43,454 bases of DNA from Chloroflexota bacterium. GTDB taxonomy: Bacteria; Chloroflexota; Anaerolineae; JAAEKA01. The position numbers were made by a program, and so were the translations under genes. Shown in pieces: positions 31,783-40,339 of the stretch (its first letter is position 1; each line of letters opens with the position of its first letter). The notes beneath the pieces were generated by a model. That model saw only the letters and a program-made list of their open reading frames with translations, did no database searches and was not told the DNA's origin. The stretch covers positions 1-43,454 of the forward strand of contig JAYELL010000026.1 of NCBI GenBank assembly GCA_034717495.1, written 5' to 3'.

Positions 31783-33588
31783 CTACCTGCGCCGGCGCCA
31801 GGCGGCAAGGGCGCCGGCCAGTAGTACAAGACCTGCCGCCGTCGCAGGCACCGCGGCCGCAGGCACCGCGGCCGGACTGGCATCGAGCCCGCTCAATGCC
31901 ACCGCCGTCGGCGCCATCAGATCCACGCTCACCGGCCCGTGCAAACCTGTAGCCCCGGTAACATCCACATCCTCCAGCCAGTAGTAGTAGCTATTGCCGG
32001 CGCTTACCCCGGCGTCCTGCCACCGGTAGAAGGCGCCCTGTCCACCCGGAGCGGCCGAAGGCACGAACGCCAACAGCTCAGACGGTGCGCCGGCCGCGTC
32101 GCTGCGGTAAAGGTTGAAACCGACGTTGTCCACCTCGCTCACCGTTTCCCAGCTCACCGACACTACATTGCCCTCAGCCACAGCTTCGAACTGAGCCATC
32201 GCTACCGCCAGCGGCGCATCTGAGAACGGAAAGTCCAGGGTGTAGTCAAGCCCACCCGCAGCAAGTTCGACAGCGTCCTGACGGGTGGGGCCTGTCGAGT
32301 AGACTCTCGTTAAGGAGGCCGGCGGCGTGCCATCATCGATTGAGCAGGTCGGGAACCCACTACCGTTGTAGGCACTGATGAATCCTTCGATGTCAGGATC
32401 GTCAGCGTAGACAAGTGTTGTGTAATGCTTATCAGCCGAATTGGGATCCAGGCTCTTGAAGTAGTAGTTGCCAAAGCTGTCCGTATTGGTCGCTTCCATG
32501 AAGGACCCACCTTCATCGTACAGCCACACGGAGACACAGCGGATTCCCACCTCGTCCGGATCACCGTCGTCTTGTGCACCGTTGGAATTGATGTCATACC
32601 AGACCCAGTCCCCCACCTCCACGACACCCTCGTCATCGTCGTAGCCGAAATCAGCCTCCCGATGATGCTCGCCTGCAGCCAACGAATAGGGGTATGGCTC
32701 GTTGGCAGTCGTCAGCACAAACGGCCCGCCGAAGTAGGGATACAGATCCTGCTCGTTGACATCCACAATGTAGTCGCCTGCTTCCAGGTAACTGAAGAGG
32801 TAGTATCCGTTGACATCGGTGACATCGGTTTTGATCACCTGGTAGTTGTTGCTGCCCAGATCCATAAGGAGACGGACCTCGACGCCGGGAATGGGATCCT
32901 CGGTACCGATATCCTCCTCCATGTCGCGATTGTCGTCGTGCCAGACATAGTCACCGATGGAACCCAGCTCACAACCCATCACCAAATTGATGGACCGGCC
33001 CTCCACTGCGGAGGTCTGATTGGGCGACCCATCGTCTACCTGGGTATGGACATTGAGAGTGTTGTAGTTGCCAGGTGCCAGAACGAATGATGCTTCCCAG
33101 CCATCTGCGGTCGCATCAGGTGGTTCATACGGGGGGTTAGTGGGTGTAGGATCAAAATAACCGATATAGGCGAAATCGGGCGGGGTGCCATCGTTGCCGT
33201 CCAGGTTGCTCACCAGCTGGTTGCCATCCACCTTCACGTAGTGTTCGCCGCCAGTGTGATAGGCCTCGATAGCGATACCAGGCTCGGGCAGTACCAGCAC
33301 GTAGCCCGTCTCCGTGGCACAATCGTAGCGCACATAGAGCTTTGAGAGTACTGGCTTGTCGGGATTGCCGGCTTTATGCATGTCTGCGAAAAAATCATCA
33401 TCAAGGTCCCACTCCCCAGGGTCACCGTCTACAACAGCAATCCAGTAGGTTGGCTCCGGCGGAGTGGCCGCCAGCGAAGGCAAGGCAGCAACGATCAAAG
33501 TCAAGGCCAACAGGGTCGCCACAACAAGGCGCGGCCCGCGCGACATTTTTGTGCCGATTCTTTTCGAACGAGACCTGTCTAACATCAT
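31783..33588 (-). CDS. Secreted SdrD-B domain surface protein with C-terminal anchor signal
   Basis: A 601-residue protein. A signal peptide (about 1-41, ending SLAA) leads to a ~180-residue domain with an alpha/beta pattern of unknown family. Two SdrD-B-like domains follow (IGDYVWHDDNRD..., VGDWVWYDINSNGAQDDGD), then a FN3-like domain (VSVSWETVSEVDNVGFNLYRS). The C-terminus has PTAVALSGLDA, a hydrophobic stretch and RRRR. This three-part tail resembles PEP-CTERM-like sorting signals in plan and could anchor or process the protein at the cell surface. AGGAG lies before tandem ATG codons at 33588 and 33585; either may be used. Confidence 0.87.
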   Translation of the reverse strand: MMLDRSRSKRIGTKMSRGPRLVVATLLALTLIVAALPSLAATPPEPTYWIAVVDGDPGEWDLDDDFFADMHKAGNPDKPVLSKLYVRYDCATETGYVLVLPEPGIAIEAYHTGGEHYVKVDGNQLVSNLDGNDGTPPDFAYIGYFDPTPTNPPYEPPDATADGWEASFVLAPGNYNTLNVHTQVDDGSPNQTSAVEGRSINLVMGCELGSIGDYVWHDDNRDMEEDIGTEDPIPGVEVRLLMDLGSNNYQVIKTDVTDVNGYYLFSYLEAGDYIVDVNEQDLYPYFGGPFVLTTANEPYPYSLAAGEHHREADFGYDDDEGVVEVGDWVWYDINSNGAQDDGDPDEVGIRCVSVWLYDEGGSFMEATNTDSFGNYYFKSLDPNSADKHYTTLVYADDPDIEGFISAYNGSGFPTCSIDDGTPPASLTRVYSTGPTRQDAVELAAGGLDYTLDFPFSDAPLAVAMAQFEAVAEGNVVSVSWETVSEVDNVGFNLYRSDAAGAPSELLAFVPSAAPGGQGAFYRWQDAGVSAGNSYYYWLEDVDVTGATGLHGPVSVDLMAPTAVALSGLDASPAAVPAAAVPATAAGLVLLAGALAAWRRRR

Positions 33589-33784
33589 GGGCTCCTTTCA
33601 GGGGACCAAAGAAAATCGACGCCCAGAACCATGAAAAAAGGTGGTAAGGGCAAAATAAACTTCTCACTTTCTGCCGGGGAAACGGGCAGAGGTCGGGATT
33701 TCGCTTTTCCTCCTCGTCAAGCCTTCAACCGGATGTGATTGGGACGTCACAAAACAAGGGAGTAGCGCAATACTTCCTTGCTAT

Positions 33785-33790
33785 ATTATA
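33785..33790 (-). promoter_or_regulatory. Isolated -10-like hexamer upstream of the SdrD-B gene
   Basis: A perfect TATAAT lies on the minus strand about 195 bp before the start. The sequence 17 bp upstream (TCCAGA) is a poor -35 box. It would give a long leader. Confidence 0.3.
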
Positions 33791-33877
33791 CGACATTGTG
33801 GCGAAATTCTGGACGGGACCACCCATATTGTAAGGTTTTCTAAGAAAAGCCTCCATCATGCTCTGACATTCCCCACG

Positions 33878-33916
33878 AAAAACGTGCCTGCCGGAAGGTC
33901 ATCCAGCAAGCACGTT
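33878..33916 (-). terminator. Probable terminator of the hydrogenase/cNMP gene group
   Basis: AACGTGCCTGC (33881-33891) pairs with GCAAGCACGTT (33906-33916), 11 bp with one mismatch. The minus strand continues with a short T run (33878-33882). It lies about 290 bp after the stop at 34209, so it would end a long 3' region. Confidence 0.55.
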
Positions 33917-34208
33917 GCAGAGAATCCTACCCGTTTCGTAACTGCTCAGGCACAAGGTGCAATGCACTTGCTTATCCGGCTCCAGGTAGTCGTTGGACCA
34001 GACTCTTATTCAAAGCGGCTTGATTTTGGGGACCAGTTGCGTCGCGCCTGAGTAGCAAAGCATTGCCCGGTTTTTCAGCCACGAACGACACGTATTACCA
34101 CGAATTCAGGCCAGAAATTGCTGCAGATTCGTGCAATTCGCGCCAGATTTGGCTTCTGAAAAACCGACAACGCTCACGAGAAGAACTGGCGACTCCGCAA
34201 CCAAAGTT
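33917..34208. other. Gap with degenerate ACGAATT-type repeats, no gene seen
   Basis: The stretch around 34078-34150 repeats words such as CCACGAA, ACGAATTC, ATTCGTGCAATTCG and GCCAGA, a degenerate pattern without fixed period. No reading frame with family features or RNA gene was recognised. Confidence 0.4.
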
Positions 34209-34709
34209 TCAATCGGAGATGAAGGCCAGGGTCTCCATGTGAATGTCCATGAGCCGATTTTTGGCGATCTGGACCAGCTTTTCCATCATCGCAAAACCAA
34301 ACGCGCAATCCTCCTCGAAAGCCTGGCGCAGCCGGGCAGCGTCGAAGACAATCACGGTTGACGGGCTCATCGCTACGGCGCCGGCTGAGGCGTCGAAAGG
34401 CGGAACGAAGCCCGACCAGCCAAACATCGTTCCCGGTCCATCGGTGCTCATCACGGCGTCCCGGGTGACTATCTCACCGGTGAGTTGGCCCGCAACCGGT
34501 TGAGAAGCACTGGCATCCGGCAACGCCATCACGATGGCAACCTCCCCTTCCTGGACAAGATAGACGGTATCCAGCTTGTCCCCCTCCTCGAAAAAGCGAT
34601 AGCCTTCTTCGACAGACTGTATGGCTCCGGAATCGGCCAGAATGACGATCTGTTCATGGCTGAACCCTGCGAAAATGGGATATCGCCGGATAATTTCAGG
34701 TGAGATCAT
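34209..34709 (-). CDS. Stand-alone cyclic-nucleotide-binding domain protein
   Basis: A 166-residue protein. The Crp/Fnr-type cNMP-binding fold is visible: FAGFSHEQIVILADSGAIQSVEEGYRFFEEGDKLDTVYLVQEGEVAIVM, then GTMFGWSGF in the place of the phosphate-binding cassette and a C-terminal helix. There is no DNA-binding helix-turn-helix, so it is not a classical regulator; it may be a ligand sensor for a partner. Canonical FGE and RxAxV residues of the cAMP pocket are not clear. AAGGAG stands 7 nt before the ATG. It follows the hydrogenase maturation protease and is probably the last gene of the hdr-mvh operon. Confidence 0.82.
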   Translation of the reverse strand: MISPEIIRRYPIFAGFSHEQIVILADSGAIQSVEEGYRFFEEGDKLDTVYLVQEGEVAIVMALPDASASQPVAGQLTGEIVTRDAVMSTDGPGTMFGWSGFVPPFDASAGAVAMSPSTVIVFDAARLRQAFEEDCAFGFAMMEKLVQIAKNRLMDIHMETLAFISD

Positions 34710-34767
34710 AAGGGTCTCCTTGCTTGACTTACCAGGACCACGCGGCGTTTACACCGAGTCCCGGTCA

Positions 34768-34798
34768 GGACTATCGATCATCCCTTGATCGATAGTCC
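34768..34798. other. Perfect 13-bp hairpin overlapping the protease stop codon
   Basis: GGACTATCGATCA (34768-34780) is the exact reverse complement of TGATCGATAGTCC (34786-34798); the loop is 5 nt. It covers the last codons and stop of the protease gene. There is no U run. It may be an mRNA-processing or stabilising hairpin, or an operator. Confidence 0.6.
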
Positions 34799-35281
34799 TT
34801 CTGTTTCCATTACGGCTATCTCGGCGAGCACAGCCTGAGTCACCTCCGGAATGACTTTGTCCACCGCCGGCGTAGGTTGATCGCCGAAGTCGATCACGTT
34901 TTCGACGGCAACGCCGTAGATGACCACCTCATCTGGCAGTGAAAGCCCCATTTGCCTGCCAGCAGCAAGGGCCGTGATGAGTGTAGTATCGTGCGCCGAC
35001 GCGCTATGTTGCGTCGGACTGATGGCGCGCAAGTCGTCCAGTGTGAGCCTTTGCACGGTGCCTGGCGCAACGTCGCCATGGGTCATGGCGTCGATCAGGA
35101 TGACCCGATCGTAGCCGATCATCAACTCCATGAGACGAAGGCCGCCCACACAGGCCTCCACGATGGAAAGGCCGTTAGGAACCCTGCCTGCCAGGCACTC
35201 CTGCAAACGGTAGGCAACCTTCACACCGACACCATCGTCGGTGAGAATGGGATTGCCAAGGCCGACTATCAACGTTTTCAT
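34778..35281 (-). CDS. Hydrogenase maturation protease
   Basis: A 167-residue protein of the HycI/HyaD/FrcD family. LIVGLGNPILTDDGVGVKVA is the N-terminal signature with the acidic Ni-sensing residue. VILIDAMTHG carries the second acidic ligand and the HSASAHDTTL region the histidine. It clips the C-terminal peptide of the large subunit after nickel insertion. It lies 9 bp after mvhA, whose product has 28 residues beyond DPCMSCATH for removal. No hyp genes are in the window. Confidence 0.93.
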   Translation of the reverse strand: MKTLIVGLGNPILTDDGVGVKVAYRLQECLAGRVPNGLSIVEACVGGLRLMELMIGYDRVILIDAMTHGDVAPGTVQRLTLDDLRAISPTQHSASAHDTTLITALAAGRQMGLSLPDEVVIYGVAVENVIDFGDQPTPAVDKVIPEVTQAVLAEIAVMETEGLSIKG

Positions 35282-35290
35282 AGGCGGGTT

Positions 35291-36784
35291 TCAGTCCGTA
35301 TACTGGCTCACCCGCTCGACTACCTCACCATCGGCCTGCCGAATAGTTATCTCCAGTGGCATCTGGCCGGGCAGCGAATGGGTCGCGCACGACATGCACG
35401 GGTCGTAGTTGCGGAACGCCATCTCCACCCGGTTCAACATGCCCTCCGTCACCACTGTGCCCCTGGTAATCAGCGACTGCGCCGCCTTCTTGACCGACAT
35501 GGCGATCGGGGCGTAGTTGTTTGTGGTGCCCACGATCAGGTTCACCTTGGTTAGAATGCCCTTTTCGTCGGTCTGATAGTGATGGGTCAACGTACCGCGC
35601 GGCGCCTCAACAGAACCAATACCCTCGGTCGGCGTGCTGCTGACGTTGACACGCATATTCGGATCGGTGATCTCCGGATCCTGACTCAGTTCCAACATGC
35701 GTTCGGCGGCATACAGCAGTTCCACCAGGCGAGCCCAATGGGTTGCCAGGCGAAAATGAACGGGCTGATAACGCCCCTTCGTCTTTTTGCTTCCCAGTGT
35801 CTCATAGAAGCGCTCGAAGGCTTCCTGGGCCTGGGAAGTTGCCATGCCGTTGGATGCATTGAGGCGGGAAAGAGGTGTTGCGCAGTAGACACCACTGTCG
35901 GTGCCATCGACGAATCCCTTCCAGCCCACATCCTTGAGATAGGGGAACTTAAGATAGGTCCAGGGTTCAACCCGCTCGGCGATATGCTGAACGTAGTCCT
36001 TGGCCGGATACTTGATGAATTCCTTGCCGTCAGGACCGGTCACGCGGATCAAGCCATCGTAGAAATTGACCAGGTTCTTCTCGTCAACGGTACCCATGTA
36101 ATAGGTCTCATGGGTGAACGCGTCGGAAACGATCAGATCCACGTAATCCTGGTTAGCCAAAACCAGATCGTCGAACGCCTTGAGACTGAAGAGGGCGAAT
36201 TCGACGTTCTGGCGAGCGATCTCCTCGATCTCCGCACGTTCCTCCTCGTTGATAGATTTCGACCAACCACCCGGCATGCCTGCCACCGGATGTATGCCGC
36301 GGCCACCAAGCATCTTGATGACATGATGGTTTCTCATGCGACAGTTGATGACCTGCATGCCCACATCCACGCCCACTTTGTGGATCACGCCCAGGATATT
36401 GCGCTCCGCAGGCGGTGCGTCGGGCCCGAGAATGAAGTCAGGGCCACCCAGGGCATAGAAATGGGTCGTATGGTCGGTGACGTAGAAGGCCATATAGAAC
36501 ATCTCCCGCAGCTTTTTCACTGCGGAGCTGGGTTCCACGTCAAACAAGGCATCCAGGGCCTTGGTCGCAGCCATATGGTGCGCTTCAGGGCAAACGCCAC
36601 AGATGCGGTTGGTGATGCGCGGCATCTCCTCCGCCGGGCGACCGACACAGAACTGCTCGAAACCGCGCAGCTCGGGGATCTGAAGATAGGCATTCTCGAC
36701 GTCACCTGCCTCATCAAGGAAGATCTCGATCTTGCCATGGCCTTCAAGTCGTGTAATGGGGTCAATTGTGATACGCTTGGTCAT
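35291..36784 (-). CDS. mvhA: [NiFe]-hydrogenase large subunit, MvhA type (group 3c-like)
   Basis: A 497-residue protein. RICGVC (Cys62, Cys65) and DPCMSC (Cys463, Cys466) provide the four cysteines that bind the Ni-Fe(CN)2CO centre; ITRLEGHGK is the N-terminal L1 motif. The cytoplasmic enzyme splits or forms H2 and passes electrons through MvhG and MvhD to HdrA. A C-terminal 28-residue peptide follows His469 and is the expected substrate of the protease encoded next. The start overlaps the mvhG stop by 4 bp (ATGA-type coupling). All four ligands are Cys; there is no selenocysteine. Confidence 0.95.
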   Translation of the reverse strand: MTKRITIDPITRLEGHGKIEIFLDEAGDVENAYLQIPELRGFEQFCVGRPAEEMPRITNRICGVCPEAHHMAATKALDALFDVEPSSAVKKLREMFYMAFYVTDHTTHFYALGGPDFILGPDAPPAERNILGVIHKVGVDVGMQVINCRMRNHHVIKMLGGRGIHPVAGMPGGWSKSINEEERAEIEEIARQNVEFALFSLKAFDDLVLANQDYVDLIVSDAFTHETYYMGTVDEKNLVNFYDGLIRVTGPDGKEFIKYPAKDYVQHIAERVEPWTYLKFPYLKDVGWKGFVDGTDSGVYCATPLSRLNASNGMATSQAQEAFERFYETLGSKKTKGRYQPVHFRLATHWARLVELLYAAERMLELSQDPEITDPNMRVNVSSTPTEGIGSVEAPRGTLTHHYQTDEKGILTKVNLIVGTTNNYAPIAMSVKKAAQSLITRGTVVTEGMLNRVEMAFRNYDPCMSCATHSLPGQMPLEITIRQADGEVVERVSQYTD

Positions 36785-37806
36785 GACCCACCTCCGTTGA
36801 TTCGTACGCGGCGCAGCATCGATTTGGCCATGCTGAAGCGGTAGAAGGTACCGGCCGGATCGACGATGGTGTTCACTGCCTCCTGTACCCTGCGGTCCAG
36901 CTCGGCCTCGTCATCGCCAGGTTTGCCGCTCACTTCGAGTACCGAGGCAATGGCGGTCAGCATGCGAGCGCCCTGATCCTCGACACCCTCGATCGGTCCG
37001 TAGCAACCCCGACAGCCCATGCCCACCTGGGGGCACAGGGCACCACAGCCGCTGCGGGTAGCAGGTCCCATGCACATCAGACCCTGTTCCAGCAGACACA
37101 GGCTTGGCTCTGGTGTGATTTCATAGGGCCGGTAGAAACGAGCAATGGTCTTCACATCCTTTTCCAGCGGGCATTCCTCGCAGACAGCAAGGGTGCCGGC
37201 TCCCACCACCGATCCGGCCGGCGGCAATGGTGCGCCTTCAGTCAGAGCAGCGACCACCACCTGCAGGACGGCCCATATCTGATGGGGCTCAGGGGGACAA
37301 CCAGGAAGGAAGTAGTCCACATCTACCACCTGGTCCAGGGATTTCACCGTGTTGTAGAAACTGGGAATCTCCAGCTCACCCTCCCCCACCTCAGTGAGCA
37401 GTTGAGGGATGATGCCATCGGGATTGTCGATGGATGGGTTATCCAGATACACAGTCTCCATCGTTGCCCGGCGCGACGTCAGGTTGGAGAGCGCCGGGAT
37501 GCAGCCCTCATAGGCGCAGGACCCGAAGGCAACCATCACCTTGCTCTTTTTGCGTAGCAACCTTGCCATCTCCTCGTTTTCCGAGTTGCGAATGGCGCCG
37601 TTGAAGAGGCAAACATCGATAAACCCATCGGGATAGCCCTCTACATCAGCGATCTTGAAGTCGGCAATGCAGGGGAAGAAGGCGATGTCAAAGACCGCAT
37701 CCACGGTCAGGATATGCTCGCCGATGTTAAGCACTGAGATTTCGCAGCCACCACAGCCAGCGCCCCAGTACATCGCCAGCTGGGGTTTTTTTCCATTCCC
37801 GGTCAT
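36781..37806 (-). CDS. mvhG: [NiFe]-hydrogenase small subunit, MvhG type
   Basis: A 341-residue protein. YWGAGCGGCE (Cys18, Cys21), GSCAYEGC and the LPGCPP motif hold the proximal [4Fe-4S] cluster. The Cys-rich segment CEECPLE ... MCMGPATRSGCGALCP ... GCRGCYGP in the C-terminal third holds additional clusters. There is no Tat signal, in agreement with a cytoplasmic group 3 enzyme. It overlaps both neighbours (mvhD and mvhA) by 4 bp. Confidence 0.94.
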   Translation of the reverse strand: MTGNGKKPQLAMYWGAGCGGCEISVLNIGEHILTVDAVFDIAFFPCIADFKIADVEGYPDGFIDVCLFNGAIRNSENEEMARLLRKKSKVMVAFGSCAYEGCIPALSNLTSRRATMETVYLDNPSIDNPDGIIPQLLTEVGEGELEIPSFYNTVKSLDQVVDVDYFLPGCPPEPHQIWAVLQVVVAALTEGAPLPPAGSVVGAGTLAVCEECPLEKDVKTIARFYRPYEITPEPSLCLLEQGLMCMGPATRSGCGALCPQVGMGCRGCYGPIEGVEDQGARMLTAIASVLEVSGKPGDDEAELDRRVQEAVNTIVDPAGTFYRFSMAKSMLRRVRINGGGS

Positions 37807-38285
37807 GCTGCCACCTCCTCGACTGCTGCCGTGGCGGACACCCTGCCGTTGGTCTCGTCGGCCATCACCTCGGGCCAGTTGAGCGGCCCAAGGGCCCGCA
37901 CTTGCTCAACCATTTTTGAGACCTCCTCAGCAAATTGAATACCTTCGGCCGCGCTTGCCCACACCAGCTTCACCCGCTCAGGCTCGATGCCGAATTGTGC
38001 CAACATGTTAACCATCAGGTGATAGCGTCGAAGGGCTTTGTAGTTCTGTTCCAGGTAATGACACTCGCCAGGATGGCACCCCGTGATCAGTACGCCATCG
38101 GCGCCACTGGTGAATGCCTTCAGAACAAAGATTGGGTCCAATCTTCCGGAGCACATCAACCGCATAAGGCGGATATTGGGCGGATATTTGGTGCGCGACA
38201 TGCCCGCCAGATCAGCCGCCCGGTAGCTGCACCAGTTACAGGTGAAGCCAACGATGACCGGCTCGAAGCCGTTTTGTTCAGCCAT
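37803..38285 (-). CDS. mvhD: MvhD-type iron-sulfur electron-transfer subunit
   Basis: A 160-residue protein. Five cysteines (TCNWC, Cys16 and Cys19; RLMCSGR, Cys45; GCHPGEC, Cys70 and Cys75) are the [2Fe-2S] ligands of the MvhD/DUF1890-like family that connects the hydrogenase to HdrA. A ~25-residue C-terminal extension (VMADETNGRV...) is less conserved. GGGAGG lies 10 nt before the ATG. It lies between hdrA (14 bp gap) and mvhG (4-bp overlap). Confidence 0.94.
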   Translation of the reverse strand: MAEQNGFEPVIVGFTCNWCSYRAADLAGMSRTKYPPNIRLMRLMCSGRLDPIFVLKAFTSGADGVLITGCHPGECHYLEQNYKALRRYHLMVNMLAQFGIEPERVKLVWASAAEGIQFAEEVSKMVEQVRALGPLNWPEVMADETNGRVSATAAVEEVAA

Positions 38286-38299
38286 GGTTCATATCCTCC

Positions 38300-40336
38300 C
38301 TACGCCGGTACCAGCTCAGGCTCAAGCCTGACCACTGGAGTACCCTCAAAGTCCAGCATCAATAGGCCTTCGATTTGGGCCATGACCTGCTCGTTGCTAA
38401 ACTGGGTACCTGTGATGGCGCCAGACGGGCAAGCGGCCACACAGGTGCCGCAGCCCTGACAGAGCGCCGGATTGATCTCGGTTACCATTCGGTCCTCAAG
38501 GAACAGGATGGCGTTGTACGGGCACATGGTGTTGCAGATGCGGCACCCCGAACACAGTTCCTCGATTACGCTGGCCCGCACCGGTTCCAGTGCCAGCTGC
38601 CCCTGGTTGATGCGCGCCAACACACGGGCAGAAGCCGCAGCACCCTGGACTACACTGGCAGGAATGTCCTTCGGCCCCTGGCAGGCGCCGGCAATGAAGA
38701 CACCTTCCGTCATTGTGGACACCGGATCGAGCTTGGGGTGCTTTTCGATGAACCAGCCATTGGAACTGCAAGAGATACCGAACGTATGGCCGGTCTCGGC
38801 AGAATCGTGGCGTGGTTCCAGGCCCGCCGATAGCACAACCATGTCCAGGAGAATACGGCGTTGATTGCCAATGAAAGTATCCTCCACCTGCACGATCAGC
38901 TTGTCATCTTCACCAGGAAGACGGGCAGCATCGGTAACTTCGGCAACCTTGCCGCGCACGAAATGAACACCTTCCCCCAGAATCTTTTGGTAGAACTCGT
39001 CGTAATCCTTGAACGCGGTGCGCATGTCGATGTAGAAGTTGTACACCTCAGCCCCGGTACGTTCCTTCACCAGATGAGCGAACTTGAGGCTTTGCATGCA
39101 ACAGATAACAGAGCAGTGTTCGTTGTAGTGTTTGTCGCGGCTGCCCACACAGTGGATGATGCCAACCGATTTGGGCGGCGTCACCCCATCTCGCATAACC
39201 ACTTTGCCTTCTGTCGGTCCAGCGGCGTTGCACAGTCGCTCGAACTCCATACTGGTGAAGACATTGGCCAGCCGGCCATAGCCATACTGGGGAATACGGC
39301 GACAATCGAAAAGATCGAAGCCGGTGGCCAGAATGATATTTCCTACCTCGAACTGGACAACCTCGTCCTGCTGTTCGAAATCGATAGAGTTGGGCTGGGT
39401 AGGACAGAATATCTGACACGCCTTGCACTTACCTCGCTGGAAGTAGATGCAGTTTTCCGTGTCGATGACCGGATATTTGGGTACCGCCTGTGGGAAGGAG
39501 CGGTAGATTGCCTTACGGAAGCCAAGACCTGCCTCGAATTCATCGTCCACAATGCTTTTGGGACACTTTTCGATGCAGATGCCGCAGCCTGTACAGACAT
39601 CCTCGTTGATGTAGCGGGCCCGCTTTCTCACCGTTACTGTGAAGTTGCCCACGTAACCGTCCACCTGCTCCACCTCGCTCCATGTCATGAGTGTGATGTT
39701 TGCATGGTTGCCGGCCGATACCATCTTTGGGGTCAGAATACAGGCCGAACAGTCCAGGGTGGGAAAGGTCTTGTCGAACTGGGCCATGTGTCCGCCGATG
39801 GAGGAGTCTCGCTCCACCAGATAGACATGGTGCCCACTATCGGCAATCTCCAGGGCGGCCTGGATCCCAGCGATACCAGCACCAACGACCAACGTCGCAG
39901 GATGGATTGGTACGATCAGAGGCTCCAGGGGCTCGTGCAGGATAACACGCTCGACGCCGCCGGCGATCATGGCCTTAGCCTTGGCTGTGGCGATATCTCT
40001 GTCGGTGTGAACCCAGGAGACCTGCTCCCGGATCGAAACCATTTCGCAGAGGAAAGGGTTGAGACCGGCTCGGTCGCAGGCACCCCGGAAAGTTTCCTCG
40101 TGAAGGTGAGGGGAGCAGGCCGCAACCACCACCCGATTCAATCCCTTCTCCTTGATATCATCCTCGATCAGTTCCTGCCCCAGGCTGGAACACATGAACT
40201 GGTAGTCCCGTGAAACGACCACGCCATCTTCCGCCAGATCCTCTCCGGCCCAGGCGGAAACGTGTTCCACGTCCACCATGTCAGAAATGTTCGAGCCACA
40301 GTGACACACATATACACCGATACGTTCCTCACTCAT
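38300..40336 (-). CDS. hdrA: HdrA, FAD- and iron-sulfur-containing heterodisulfide-reductase-like subunit
   Basis: A 678-residue protein. An N-terminal VYVCHCGSNI region is followed by the FAD-binding Rossmann motif LVVGAGIAGIQAALEIADSGHHVYLVE near residue 150 and LDCSACILTPKM. A ferredoxin motif (CTGCGICIEKCP), a central KCKACQIFCP cluster and two C-terminal [4Fe-4S] motifs (CSGCRICNTMCP, CQGCGTCVAACP) follow. HdrA is the site of flavin-based electron bifurcation between ferredoxin and the HdrBC acceptor. Length equals that of methanogen HdrA; no selenocysteine. GGAGGG lies 8 nt before ATG 40336. It begins 3 bp after the hdrB stop. Confidence 0.96.
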   Translation of the reverse strand: MSEERIGVYVCHCGSNISDMVDVEHVSAWAGEDLAEDGVVVSRDYQFMCSSLGQELIEDDIKEKGLNRVVVAACSPHLHEETFRGACDRAGLNPFLCEMVSIREQVSWVHTDRDIATAKAKAMIAGGVERVILHEPLEPLIVPIHPATLVVGAGIAGIQAALEIADSGHHVYLVERDSSIGGHMAQFDKTFPTLDCSACILTPKMVSAGNHANITLMTWSEVEQVDGYVGNFTVTVRKRARYINEDVCTGCGICIEKCPKSIVDDEFEAGLGFRKAIYRSFPQAVPKYPVIDTENCIYFQRGKCKACQIFCPTQPNSIDFEQQDEVVQFEVGNIILATGFDLFDCRRIPQYGYGRLANVFTSMEFERLCNAAGPTEGKVVMRDGVTPPKSVGIIHCVGSRDKHYNEHCSVICCMQSLKFAHLVKERTGAEVYNFYIDMRTAFKDYDEFYQKILGEGVHFVRGKVAEVTDAARLPGEDDKLIVQVEDTFIGNQRRILLDMVVLSAGLEPRHDSAETGHTFGISCSSNGWFIEKHPKLDPVSTMTEGVFIAGACQGPKDIPASVVQGAAASARVLARINQGQLALEPVRASVIEELCSGCRICNTMCPYNAILFLEDRMVTEINPALCQGCGTCVAACPSGAITGTQFSNEQVMAQIEGLLMLDFEGTPVVRLEPELVPA

Positions 40337-40339
40337 GAC

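Noticed and set aside
31500-31883. Gly/Arg/Asp/Thr-repeat proteins across the octamer array
   Set aside because: They arise only from the 8-bp tandem repeat being open in all frames.
33860-33960. Possible tRNA or small RNA gene in the palindromic stretch
   Set aside because: No tRNA arms or CCA-type end; the palindrome fits a terminator better.
34209-34709. Full Crp/Fnr transcription factor
   Set aside because: The protein ends after the sensor domain; no helix-turn-helix is encoded in any nearby frame.
38861-40213. Long open frame on the plus strand (450 codons)
   Set aside because: It lies wholly opposite hdrA, whose product has all expected motifs; the plus-strand translation shows none.
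35291-40336. Selenocysteine in the hydrogenase or HdrA, as in some methanogens
   Set aside because: All ligand positions are cysteine codons and no in-frame TGA interrupts these genes.
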